Assembly: GCF_016808335.1 (NCBI RefSeq) | Contig: NC_053138.1 | Location: 11,277,900-11,341,899 of the forward strand | Direction: 5' to 3' | From: Panicum virgatum | Taxonomy: Eukaryota; Streptophyta; Magnoliopsida; Poales; Poaceae | Length of the DNA: 64,000 nt | In this document: positions 34,161 through 45,754 of the stretch, one piece after another | How the letters are laid out: each line of letters starts with the position of its first letter | How positions within the stretch are numbered: the first letter of the stretch is position 1 | The notes under the pieces: model-generated | Told to the model about the DNA's origin: nothing | The model's input: the letters and a program-made list of their open reading frames with translations, nothing else | Databases searched by the model: none | Position numbers and translations under genes: made by a program

Positions 34161-34860
34161 ACCCCCGAGAGGGTCCATGACGATCGACCATGAGTAACGG
34201 CATCGTCCAAGCAGCCACCGCGCACTCACCTCCGACGAGGCCACCCTGTGCGCTCACGCTGCCGGCGTCACGGGCAGCCCGAACCCCTCCTGCTGGACGA
34301 CAGTGCCGGCCATCCGGCCTAAGCTGCGCGCTTAGTGGAGACAGCACGCGGCGTGCCGGAATACGTAGAAGCATCGAGACTGCCGGCGCCGGGAAGCTAG
34401 GGACGGCCTCGGTGCCGGCGGCGCTCCGGCGAGCCGTCGGCGGCCCAGCTTAGGCGCATCGTAGAGCCGCGGAGGGCGTCGTCCTTGTCAGGCGGCAGCA
34501 CGAGCGAGTTCACTTCGCCACAGACAGTGGCCAGGCCAGCCGTGTCGCGAGCACGCGCCAGACGACGTGTTTGCGAAGCGCCTCGCCCGCTTGGGCATCC
34601 GGGGCTCCGGCGATGCTTTTCCCTGCGCCGCCTGGACTGGTGGCGCGGCCACCAGAATCTGCCTTCGCCGGCCTGGGGGGAGCTCCGCGCCACGCTGTGG
34701 AATCAGCAGCCGGAGCCCGGAGGCGGCCATGGTCGGCTGCCGCACATCTTGGAAGAGGATGAAGGTTGGATGGCCTTGGTCATCGCTTCACCGTCAGAGA
34801 TCCCCGCTGCGGCTGCAACATGCTACTGCTGGCATAAATCCCATATGGAAAGCCAGGTGA

Positions 34861-35047
34861 GATGAAAAATCAGTTCAGAATTCAGCCCAAGATGATCGTA
34901 GCAGAAGATGGCCGTAATCAACATTCCGGAGATGGTCTCCTGTTACCCATGTCTTGTCATTGTAAATTCGATAGATTGATGTTCCCTCCAAGGTTCCAAT
35001 TTGGTTTTTTTTCAGAAAATCTGACTGATATTTACGCATTCATGCCG
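34861..35047 (+). repeat. direct repeat flanking GC-rich units, copy 2
   Basis: Counterpart of 31870-32075; see that entry for shared words. Confidence 0.7.
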
Positions 35048-35049
35048 TC

Positions 35050-37020
35050 TGTGTATATGCACACTTCTTTAAATATCTAACTCTAGAATTTTCCTCATAT
35101 TTATTTAACCATATGCATATCTAATTTCTAGAGTATTCCATATTTAACCATAAAGCATGGTAATCATGATTCATGCATACTCTATAATCTTCTAGAAACT
35201 TCTCACAATTATACATTTCTACTTTAACATCATGCATAAATCTATGAGTAATTTTGCGTATAAACATAAAATCAAGAAAATTTTATGTATTGAAGTAAGT
35301 CTTGGGCTTCATTTCCTAATTACATCGTTGAAGAAATACTAAATTTTGTAAATGATAGTTAATACTAAATTAACAATAAATAAAAACTAATTATATAGTT
35401 TAGCTGGCTAAATAACCCTTCATTTAACGGCTATAGCGGGATATAGCCGGCTATTAGTGGATTTAGAGCTAAGAGATTGATACTCCTACGGTATTCATTC
35501 ATCTTTACAACAAAGCCATCATAATCATCCTTGTCCCAAGATGTGGAACAAAGATCTTCACATCCCTCAATTAGTGATCTGCTTTCTTCCTTCATTACAA
35601 CTACAACAACATAAACAAAAGATTTTTTGTAATTCCCTTACCCAAAAGAAGGTATATCCTTTTATCTTTGGATAAATTTGGTACAGATTTGCTCTGCAAA
35701 AAATATATATATATGCATCAGTCACAAATCACAAACAAAATGACATGAACTTATAGTGTAAAAAAATAGCTTCAACTTACTCGGTGACTTGCTTCAGGTT
35801 ATTTATCAAATCCTCAATTTGATAAGTGTCAAATTGAGGGTCTTTCTTCTTGACATCTACAACTATGTTTAACTCTTTGGCAATGCTTGACAGTTACTTG
35901 AGCTTGTTTCCAAGGGCATGTAAGTCTCTTTTTTGGCACAATGTCTTCTTGTCACCTATTTAATGATGAGTAATGAAAGTCTAAACATAACTAGGTTTAC
36001 ATTTAGAATTTAGCAACATAGACGGATTTAATTACTTCTCTTTGTGAAACCAGCAAGCTTCACACACATATCTCCATTAGGCTTCTGAAGGTAGTTTGTC
36101 CACTTCAGCAAAAAAAATTCATGATAATAACCTAAAACCATCAGGTGCTCAAGGTAACAACATTGATAATAAAGGTGCATCCTGATGGGAGTGTATACCT
36201 CACAATACAGTGCCAAGATTATAACCAAATTTAACCAAAGAGTTATACCTCACAATGCTACGGAGGTTGTCTGTTAGGAGTACTACCATGCCAGATTTGA
36301 CAGTCAAGTGTATACCCAAACACATCTTCATATATTCAAATACAGTGTCAGTGTATAGGTCAACCAAACTCCAGTACTCAGAACCCAATTCCACACCCAA
36401 TCTTGGCAAGTCATTTTTATGAGTAAGCCTAGCATGAAAGATGTTAGGGTGCACAATTTCCTTCATCAACCTTAAGCTTAGAGTCAAATCTTTATCAATA
36501 GAAAAAGAAGATCCAAAAATACAATAGGATCATCTGCATTCTTTGTGAAGCCACATGGCAGCACGGGAGGCATTCTCAACTGGCATGACGCCACTTTATC
36601 ATTAAGATAAGTGTTACACTTGAAAGACTGCATTTCAGTTCAAGGCCGTGCAATTTCTTAAGTTATAGCAAAGATACAAAAATATTCGATTAAAAATTTG
36701 TTGAAATTCTAAATATGCTTGTGCCTCTTCTTTCTTTTCGTTGCATTCTTGCTGGTTTCAAACATATGAATGCTATTACAGCACGAGCTTTATATAGAGG
36801 TCTAATCTGAACACTTCTCACATAAAACCCCTAAAAGTAGGAAAGTTCAAATGGGGGATCTTACATCATCAACGAACTAAAAAAATGCAAAATCGTATTG
36901 TTTATAGAGAGATGTGCACATGTTGAGATAATACTTGTTGATTTCTCGTAGCCACGGTAACTTACACAAAGTCTTGCAGTGTGAAGTTTGGTGATGAAGA
37001 GAATTGCAGATAGGAAATGC
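35050..37020. other. AT-rich region, no supported gene; unrecognised minus-strand ORF
   Basis: A 95-codon minus-strand frame (36200-36487) and adjoining open minus-strand stretches (35460-35590, 36030-36110) have protein-like composition, for example MKEIVHPNIFHARLTHKNDL. They may be exons of a decayed gene, but I do not recognise it. The rest is AT-rich sequence without features. Confidence 0.3.
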
Positions 37021-37027
37021 GTAACTA

Positions 37028-37872
37028 ATTCTAAAATGGAGAAATTTGGATTTTTGACACTCTGTTCGTTGGGCTTCGCGAGTTCGACACTGTCAATATT
37101 GACTTCATAAAATTAACCATCTCCTTATAGACATTTTGATTTCCTTGACATTTTCATTATTTTACTGATTTTTACTTCCTTTTCAAATTAAAAGTCTATA
37201 GAAGGGACTAATTTGCCCCTAGGATATATTGCTTTGGTTGGTTTGATTAGGCAACCACGCGCCATTGTCGATTGCCAAGCCATCGTCACGGGCTCACGAC
37301 ATTTCGGCAGCTCATCGTCTTCGCCATCGATCCCGTCCGGCAGCCTGCCATCAGCATGGTCGACCCCTCCGGCAGGCCACCGTCTGCAACACTGCCGGAC
37401 ACTGCTGTCGCCGCCCGGCAACGACGTAGCCGTCATCAGAGCGCGCGAGAGCCGTGGCCAGTTGCTAGGGGACGAAGTTCTTGGGGCGACGGGTCAAGAT
37501 CAATCGAAGCAGGTACGTATGGCGTGCTGCCGGACGGGATCGAGACGGGCTGCCAGAGGGATCAACGATGCTGATGGCGGGCTGCCGGACGGGATCAACG
37601 CCGCACAGTACACGATGAGCCGCCGTGACGATGGCCTGCAATCGATGGCTTGGTTGCCTAATCAAGCTAACCAGGTAAGGCAATATACCCAGGGGCAAAT
37701 TAGTCACTTCCTTAGGCTTTTAGTGAGAAAAGGAAGTAAAAAATCATTGAAACAATGAAAATGTCAAGAAAATCAAGATGTCTATAAGGAGTGTCAATTT
37801 TACGAAGTCAATATTGATAGTGTCGAATTCGCGAAGCCCAACCAACAGTGTCAAAAATCAAAAAATCTCTTC
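37028..37872. mobile_element. foldback or MULE-like element with arms of about 350 bp
   Basis: The left end GATTTTTGACAC at 37050 and the right end GTGTCAAAAATC at about 37860 are inverted copies. Complementarity continues inward through GGGCTTCGCG, CAATATTGACTTC, CTTATAGACAT, ACTAATTTGCCCCT and GATTAGGCAACCA, and into the GC-rich core (GATCCCGTCCGGCAGCC). Only a short centre is unpaired. Flanks show no clear 9 bp duplication, so superfamily is uncertain. Confidence 0.72.
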
Positions 37873-38029
37873 CAAAATGAGCTGTTTTCTTAAATGTCAA
37901 ATGCATTTAAAAACAATATGTGCTAACTGACATAAGAAAACCAATATCACCATGCCAAAAATGATTCAAGATTCAGAAGTGGGGATAACTGTCTAAAGGA
38001 AGAGCCAAACGGAACCTGCACAAATGCAT

Positions 38030-38520
38030 GTAGGCCAGAGCTGTGTCGCGCCCTTGTCGGATCGCGCGCGCGGCGAGCACTCCGAGAGGAAGAGCAGGGG
38101 ACGCAGCAAGGCCGGCGACGGTGAGGCGGACGCGACTCTCTCCGGCGTGGTATACTGGCATGGGATCGACTGACTCAGAGGAGCCAGCTGGCGCCGCCTC
38201 GCCAGACCGCGGCGGGTGGCAGGTACGGCGGACGGTATCTCAAACACCGTCCACCCCAAGGTGCCTGCAGCCCATCCGATCCGACCTTTGCGGTGCAGAT
38301 CGGGAGCATATCAAGAGCGTCTTCCTCGCCAGGCGCGCCCCGCGCGGCAGCCGGTGACTGCGGTGGCGAGCGTGGTCGGACGTGTTCGTCGAGGTGTTGC
38401 ATCCGCTCCGGCTTCCGGCGAGGATACTCCTGCCGCTGCAATCACCGGCCTTGGCGCAGCACCAGCGAAGAGCATCTAATTCGGAACGCGTCGCGAACGA
38501 GGCGACTGTCCTTGTCATGG
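38030..38520 (-). repeat. GC-rich repeat unit 5, inverted, with degraded palindrome
   Basis: Similar to unit 4 (CACTCCGAGAGGAAG, AGAGCGTCTTCC, CGGCAGCCGGTG) and inverted relative to units 1-3. The palindrome (38227-38257) survives as GGCGGACGGTATCT and AAACACCGTCCACC. Confidence 0.58.
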
Positions 38521-39210
38521 CCGGAGCTCGGAAGGCAGAGGGATGGTGACCGCGCGCGTTGGGCGTCCGGCACGCTGGTGCAGCCCCATGTGGTGGTCCG
38601 CCGGTTCAGAAGGGGGTTTGAAATTGAATGTTCGATTGGTTCCGGTCACTTCCCGTCGGCAATCGAAGAGCATGCGAACTCGGCATCTTATCAGAAATAT
38701 GTAGCATTCCCTAACTACGTACCTGCACCTGCAGTCCTGCACAATTCTGAAGAGGATGCCATGCGATTATGCCACATTGAGAGGACCTTTGAGCAGCGGT
38801 CTCTTCCCTCCGCATAACCTGGAAGAACTAAATATTCTTGGATTCTTTTGTTGAAAAAAAGTATCCTGCTTGGCTTGGTGCTACTACCTGTCTGCCTTTA
38901 GTGAAATTCCTGAACCTCAATAGACTTGCAAATCACCACCATACGTGCGGTTCCCAACGGTGGTGTCAGATTTTATGGTTGGTTGAACCTTGAGATGATA
39001 TGGCCGATGTGTTTTTGGTGCTATTTACTCCCCATAGTGGTTGAGCATAATGCACATCTTTTGTAGTCTCCATGATTGTGAAGTCTTCTGTTGGTGGAAA
39101 CTGCGATTCTCGTGGTCGGATCTGGTGAAGTTTCATGGTGATGGAGTTTTTTGAAGTAGTGGACGTCGGCATGTAGTGAAAATGGCCTCTCATGCCATAT
39201 TTCAATATAA

Positions 39211-40647
39211 TGTTTTGGTGATTGATATAGACAACACAACACTTGGACTAATATGATTGTTAAGATGATCATTCTCAGACTTTTAGGTTCAAGTGATGAC
39301 AAAGAGAAGATAGACGTAGTTAGGCCCGAAGGACAAGAATTGAAGAGACCGTGAAGAAATCCAAGTCAAAGAAATGAAGACATAGATACTTTAGTATCAC
39401 CGGTTGAACCGGCGCTGAGAAAATCACATACGTCGGTGCATTGACTTGGAGCACACCAGGAATCTTGGTTTCACCGGTTGAACCGACGTTAGGAAAGTTG
39501 AATACGTTGGTGCAATGGACCTAGAAGCTGAGGCAAGGTCTATACACCGGAAGAACCGACGTTAGGGTCTTGGTGAACGTCGGTGAAGTTGTCTAGAGAG
39601 TTTGTTTTTCAGAGTTCACAAGACAACTACACTCACCGGTTAAACCGACGCAGCATCGGTTGATTGCCCGTACATGTAACGGCTAGTTTTTGAGACGGGC
39701 AGTTTAGTATCACCGGTTGAACCGACGATGGCTATTGGAGGTGCGTCGGATTAACCGGCGTTAAGTATTTTTCTGGCAGCTTTTCTCCAACGGCTATATT
39801 TGCTTGTGCTGCCTATATATACCCCCAAGGCCGGGTCATTTGAGGGTTGGAGACTCTGGAAGTTCTATTGAAGATCAACATCAACTCCATCCACCATATT
39901 GAGCTTAGTGCCACATTCAAGCTTAGAATAGCTTAGTGCAAGTGTGAAGCTTGAAAAGCTTAGTGCTTGGGAGGACTTTATCTTGCGAGATCAACCTTGA
40001 GCAAAGTCTTACTGCGGCAAGCAATCATTGTATTCGTCGTGTGACCCTCCGACTTGGTGTGGAGCGGCAACGAAACTTTGTGCGGGGAAGGAGACCCCTC
40101 TTGGTGAGAAGCTCCGATAGTGAAGACGGTGCCGTTGGTGACGCTTTGAGAGAGACGGTGGCGGTGGCCTTGTCTTGGTGACTTGGCGCCACTTAGCCTT
40201 TGCTTGCCGGAAGCCTTGGTAACGAACGCAAGACGGTGATCAAGCGAAGAGACTTGGCATCACACTTGTTCTTGTTGGACAAGTGGCCGTGGACGTAGGG
40301 AGGGACTTGGTGTCCTAACCGAACCACGTTAAATCATGTGTCTTGGTGTCTTCACGAGAGTTTGCATATTCTCTCCCTTACCTCTTTACTTACCGTATTA
40401 CATTTCCGCATTTACTCTATCTTGCGTGCCTTTACTTTCCTAGTTAGTATGATTAGGATTGGCTATAGGTTGCAAATTTTTTAGGGGTAAGTAGAGAGTA
40501 GCATAGATAAACCTTAGTCATAACTAGTATGTGTAGGATATATTAGGATTATCTCAAGCAAATAGATTGAGCCCTATGATGGAAAACGATTAGCGACTCT
40601 ATTCACCCCCTCCCCCTCTAGGATCGGACACCTCGGTGATCCTTACA
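39211..40647 (+). repeat. LTR-like repeat (solo or truncated LTR), copia-like
   Basis: Starts TGTTTTGGTGATTGAT and ends CTATTCACCCCC...GATCCTTACA, an ending I associate with grass copia LTRs. It contains six variants of CACCGGTTGAACCGACGT between 39398 and 39770 and a TATATATA box near 39815. There is no 5 bp duplication (TATAA versus TGCCA). Similarity to an inverted partial copy at 50817-50960 continues upstream of 39211, so the left boundary is uncertain. Confidence 0.6.
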
Positions 40648-41029
40648 TGCCAGATGCAAGGAAGAGGAAGAATATGGACCTGAGTGCTGGAGACGTGCTT
40701 CAATGTAATTTTATTATATGCTATTTTAATGAAATCCGGTCCCTTTCTCGGAAAAAAAATGTTGGGCGGTTGGGTTACTTTGTTTTTTGATGACTGATTT
40801 GTTTTTTCTTGGCGATGGTATAATTTCTTTGTTAAATTTGCATTAGTGGAAACTGGACCCGTCCTGTATATTGTCGTCATGCTCTTGGTGTGCGCGAGAT
40901 AAACGCGTGATGCTAATAATGCCACTAGTTTACTATTTAACGGACTAATATACAGGTCCACTTGGCTGTGTGTTTTCGGTTCACACGATTGACAGCCATG
41001 AGTGACGTGTGGACGGCGCTACTACCTAA

Positions 41030-44000
41030 GGCCATCCACAACCTATAGTGTTTATAAGTGGTGTCTAAATAAAAAAAAGTGTAAGAAACTACTCAAACAC
41101 TATCTCCATGTAACACCCCGGTGTTAATCATGACGCTAATATCGTGCTTAATTGCTAATTAAAGCTAATCACCATCATTGGTGCTAATCGAGTTCGCGTA
41201 GTAAACTTCGAATTAGCCGTGTTCGACCGTGTTTCTCTCCCTAATTCGAGCCTCAAATGAACTCTCGCCCAAAAGCAAAGATGTAGATCTTTTCTTCCTC
41301 TACAATTTTTATTTTGGTCAAATTTTAAGTTCCCATATGAAATTTTGAGTTTTGGATGGTCAAACGCGAGTCAAAAATGATCAAATTGAATCACTGTTCT
41401 TCCATGTGGCGTCACTGTGCTCGTACGCGACGCCCATGCCGCGACCGGAGCGACACCGCCGGCGACTCCATGCGTCGGGTATCCCGGCGAACCTCGTCCT
41501 TCGCGTCCCACCCTTATCCGCTTTCCGCGCGAGCCTATTCATTCCCCGTTCCCTTCCCCTTCCTCGAGCTCGAGACGAGCAGAGCTGAGCGGAGCCACCG
41601 TCGCTCGCCGCGCCGGCCAAATCTCGCCACCCCGCCTCGTTTCGCCGCGCCCCAAGCCGTGCAGCCTCGCCCTCCACCCCCTCCACCCATCAACGAGCTC
41701 GATTGAGCTGTTTCCCGGCCGAATCGAGCCCGCCACCGCTAGCCGCCATTGCCGTCCCCGTCGAAGCTCCGCCCCTCATGCCGACGACCCCTCTCCGGTC
41801 GTCCTCCGCCCGATTCGAGCCCGCGGTGAGCTTCCCTGCGAGCCCCTCACGCTCCCTGACCCCTTTCCCTTTCGATCCGGGCGCCGTCGTCGCCGGAACA
41901 TCGACACGCTGTCGTGGCCGCCGTGCTGTGCCGCCGGCGCACGCCGCGGGCAGCCCCTGCGCGGGCCAGCGGGCCGCAGCCGCGCGCCCCGGGGCCGCCG
42001 GGCTCCCCTGGCCGAGGGCCAGCCCCGCTCGCCGCCGGCGGGGAAAGCGGCGCCGCCGCCCTGCCCCGCGCGCGCCCCGGCTTCCCCGGCCGCCCTGGCC
42101 ACGCTTCAGCCACGCCGTGCCGCCGGCCGCCCACCGCCGGCGGGGCAGCGCCGCGCGCTCGCCTGGCCGCGCACCGGCCCTAGCCACGGCGGGGCATAGC
42201 AGCGCCAAAAGCAGGGGAGGGGCTGGGCCGGCTCCCACTGACATGTGGGGCCCGGCTGTCAGCCACCCTTTAGTTTTTGTTTTGTTTATTTCAAAATGAT
42301 TTATTTCGCCTGAAAACTTTGAAAATGTGTAGAAAAATATAGAAAAATGTGAAAAATGCAAACTAAATTTTGTTAGGTTTCTAAAATCAAGATCTTCCGA
42401 GAAAAAATACTCATGCATGTGAAATGTCACTTTTACCTCTGCTAAAATTTTGGTGTGTAATTAAGCTAGTTTATTTAATACCGGTTGTTTCGTTGCTCTA
42501 AAAATTATGAAATTTATTCAGTAAATTACTCTTTGTATGTGTAGTTCACTGAAAAAATTTTAGGTGCATAGCCTATGCGCATATTTGTGGATCTATTGTT
42601 GTTCAGTTATTTTGCTTGGGCAAAAATAAATGTGTTCTTTTGCAATAAAGGTTAATAAATTTTTCTTGCATGTGATATCAATGTATTATCATGCTAGTAA
42701 AATTTTGTGGCTTTATTTATGTCCGTAAATTAAGTTCTTGCACGTGTTTCGCTCCTAGCCGTCGTTTTACTTTTTGCGCTGCCAAATAATCTTTCTTCGG
42801 TTGAAATTTACCTGATTTGCACCGATACTTCGAATCGCGACCCGCTACTCTGGGAGTGGAATGATGGTGGGTGTTGGATAGTATGTCAACTTCGGGTTCT
42901 CCGGGAGTTCTCCGTGAGGGACCCCTCACCCGGGTTTTGGCAGGCGTGATTCAGACTCGGGGTGATGATGGGAACAGTTGACGTGTGGGGCCCGACGGGG
43001 CTTACATGTGTCGTGTTGGTTAGGTCCACCTTGCAAGGTTAAATCGGATCGATTCGCCGTGACTCGCGGATATGAGAGCCTTGGTCACTGTGTCACATCG
43101 TAGTAAAGAAGTGGAATGAGAACGGAATGGAAATGTTGGATTCGTATGCTACTGAAAGCTATCTGATCCACCATGTGTGCTCTAGATGTTTAGGCAAATT
43201 TAGTTAATACTCGCTATACTAAATGGAGTTAAAATATTGAAAGTAAGGATTCACTACTAGCAGCCTTTCAGCAAAAGAACTCCAGAGCCAAAAAGCTTTG
43301 CATGTCTAGGTAATGGGCTAAGTATACTCAGAGTCGGGTAAGCCTTGCTGAGTATTAGTATACTCAGGGTTGTTGTTGTAACTCTTCTGAGCAGGTTGTG
43401 TTTCTGCTGACTTCGAGGAGGTCTGTGCGTCCTGGATTGGACAACCGCTTCCTCCGAGTTGGACCGTCGAATGGGTCCCGTCTTCCCTGTGAAGATCGGG
43501 TAGGTTGGCATCACATCGGTGGGCAGGATGTGGAGCTCATCTTGTATCGTCGTTCATGGTTACCGTATTGTATTTCGAACTCTGTTTTAAACTTCCGCTA
43601 TGCGTTTGAACTCTGTAGTTTGTTCTAAAACTTTTATGTAAGATCGGTGTTGTAAATTAATTTGAGAATCTCTGTATGCTTGTATCACCTGTGCTCGTCT
43701 TCGTGCGAGACTTTTAGTGCAATTGTGATCCTGGAGTACAGAAGTTTAATCGGGATTTACTCGACGGACTGCCAGATTACACCGTTTTAAGTGCGCGGTA
43801 ACTTGATTATTTATTAAAATGATAGTTAGCGCACTTAAGCCGGTTTAATTTAGACGGGTCTGCTACACTCCCCAATACATGGTTTCTATGCTAAATGAAA
43901 TAAACAAATTTCATCCAATCCACTCTCTTCTCTTTTCTTGCCCCACCCTATCACTCTTCTTTCTTTCTTGGTTCTTGTGTAGATATGGTATCTTGCATGA

Positions 44001-44113
44001 TAAACCATGTCTACCTTTTGACTCATTAACTCTCTTCCCATGCCATCAAATTACTTATGTGGCAACTTCATTAATGCTATGGACACCATTCAACTAGAAG
44101 GGTTGGGATGGTC
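41030..44113. mobile_element. Tourist-like MITE interrupted by a solo LTR
   Basis: Ends GGCCATCCACAACC and, inverted, GACCATCCCAACCC, flanked by TAA at 41027-41029 and 44114-44116. Without the solo LTR it is about 320 bp. The equivalent site upstream of copy A (CCTAATAAAGGCGAG near 22650) is empty. Confidence 0.85.
41109..43867 (+). mobile_element. solo LTR of a Tekay-type chromovirus, 2759 bp
   Basis: Starts TGTAACACCCCGG and ends GGGTCTGCTACA. Near-duplication CTCCA (41104-41108) and CTCCC (43868-43872), 4 of 5 matching. Shares with the LTR at 7908-11735 a GC-rich block (41400-42240), a following T-rich block, the TGCAAGGTTAAAT, TGCTGAGTATTAGTATACTC and CGCACTTAAGCC landmarks and order. 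No internal sequence remains, so it arose by LTR-LTR recombination. Confidence 0.88.
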
Positions 44114-44116
44114 TAA

Positions 44117-44456
44117 TGAAAGGCGAGATTTTAATCAATCAATATGTATTTAATATATCCTGGTAACATGAGGGGAAGGTACTGTGCTGATTACCTACCG
44201 CTCCATGTGCCAACAAATCGAAGAGCAATAACATGTCTCTGTCTTATCAATATTTTCTCAACAATACTAAATGGAGCGGGTTTAGTTATGACTTACCAAA
44301 ACTTGGCCGCCAGGTCCCGGGTCTCCGTCGTTTTCGCTTAATATAATCAGATCTCCGAAGTTAAGCTGCAGCACAAAGCAAGGCCGGGTTTATATTAGGC
44401 AGCGCGTCGGTTCTGGTACGGGCACAAGCGCGCGTGGTCCGTCCAAGATATCGAAG
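44117..44456 (+). promoter_or_regulatory. proximal 5' region of membrane gene copy B
   Basis: Aligns with the copy A upstream region at both ends (GGCGAGATTTTAATCA; TATATTAGGCAGC). In between, about 44230-44385 is specific to copy B and includes ATCAGATCTCCGAAGTTAAG, close to the box A region of plant 5S rRNA genes. Promoter function is not shown. Confidence 0.45.
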
Positions 44457-45471
44457 ATGGCACACGAGCACAGTGCCCATGAGTTTGTAGTCAGTTCCGA
44501 TGGGCTTCAGGAGTTGCAGGTGCGTGCGCATCAGGGCAGTTTGCAGGAGAAGTGCATGATTCTTCTTCTTGTTTGTGTGCGCGTGACCTTTAATTTTGGA
44601 ACGAATTTATATTAATGGCTTACTACTCGACGATCTACAGGACATCAAGCTTGTTGTGCAGAGTGGCAGCAACGAGACCATCCAGATCCTTCTCAAAGGG
44701 CACGTGATTGTAGAGAAGAGCGGTCCTCCTCCTCCTCCTCAAAACAACGGCGGCGACGCGGCAGCAGGGCAAGCAGGCACGGCAGCCACGACCGGGCAGC
44801 CGCAGCAGGCCGCCGCCGACGATCAGCTGCAGAAGATGCGCGGGTGGCTGACGACAGCGGCCGCCCTCTTCCTCGGCAAGGCGTACGAGGCCGCGACCAG
44901 GCCGGCCTGGATGCCCTGCGCCAAGGACGCCTTCGACGTGGTCTTCTTCGGCAAGGACGGCGGCCCAGCTGGCCGCGTCACCAAGAAACTAGCTTGGAGG
45001 GCGCTGGCGCACCAGCTGGTGAACACGAGCGCCTACGCCATCTCGCTGGCGCTGGTGATTTTATTGCCGACGATGAGCAAGGCAACGCCGCCTAGGGTCC
45101 GGCAGCTTCTAATCCTTATGGTCCCGGTGCTCGCCTTCGTCGTCGCCGTGAACTTGGTCAACGCCGTCTCCGAGGACGATCTCGTCGGGGATGTGGTCAT
45201 GGCCATCATGATGGTCTTCCTTGCCCCAGTCTTCTATGTCCTGCTGTACGCTCCTACCGCTCGCGCTCTCTGGGCGAGAATGCGCGGCCTGCTGCCCCGT
45301 CGTCTCAAACTGCAGGCAGGCGCGGCCCGCCACAAACCCTCACAGCTCTTCGGTAACATTTTTTGCGGGTTTGAAGTTACCCACAAGGTTCCGCACGCGG
45401 GCAACAAGCAGTTTGTGGGCTTTGCGGCCACAAACTCTAATCCCGCATGTCCCGCATGGACAGACAGCTAG
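44457..45471 (+). CDS. membrane protein copy B (PGG-like family), chimeric C-terminus
   Basis: Two exons: 44457-44519 (21 codons, MAHEHSAHEFVVSSDGLQEL...) and 44641-45471, joined across a 121 bp GT-AG intron; 297 aa predicted. After a Pro/Gly/Gln-rich hydrophilic segment come four hydrophobic spans: around MRGWLTTAAALFLGKAYEA (residue 87 on), YAISLALVILLP, LLILMVPVLAFVVAVNLV and VVMAIMMVFLAPVFYVLLY. The layout resembles plant PGG-domain membrane proteins, but the PGG signature itself is replaced by RPAWMP. From about residue 246 (base 45313) the protein is encoded by an inserted transposon; the ancestral C-terminus lies at 49388 on. No disabling change precedes the insertion, so a protein with a foreign tail is possible. 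Function unknown. Confidence 0.7.
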
Positions 45472-45754
45472 CTCCCTTACTCGGACAGGCAGCTAGCTTG
45501 CTTGCCCAGTACTAGTCTGTTTAATCAACCAATAAGTATCGTCTATATTTACTGAAAAGCAATATAAAATGAATAAAACAAAAGCCAAAACAAGAGCATT
45601 AATAATTAGAACAACTGTGTCGTTCTATCATCAATCAGATTAGGATTAGATTACATCATTAAGAAATAAAAATAAACAAGAACTATTAGCTCTTCCCAAA
45701 AATATTTGGATAACCAAACTAGGACTTTTTTCAGCAAGTGATATTCATCAATCT

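Noticed and set aside
39951..40181. 76-codon frame
   Set aside because: Inside an LTR-like repeat, no domain.
41381..42430. Frames up to 260 codons on both strands
   Set aside because: GC-rich block of a solo LTR, same situation as 8400-9110.
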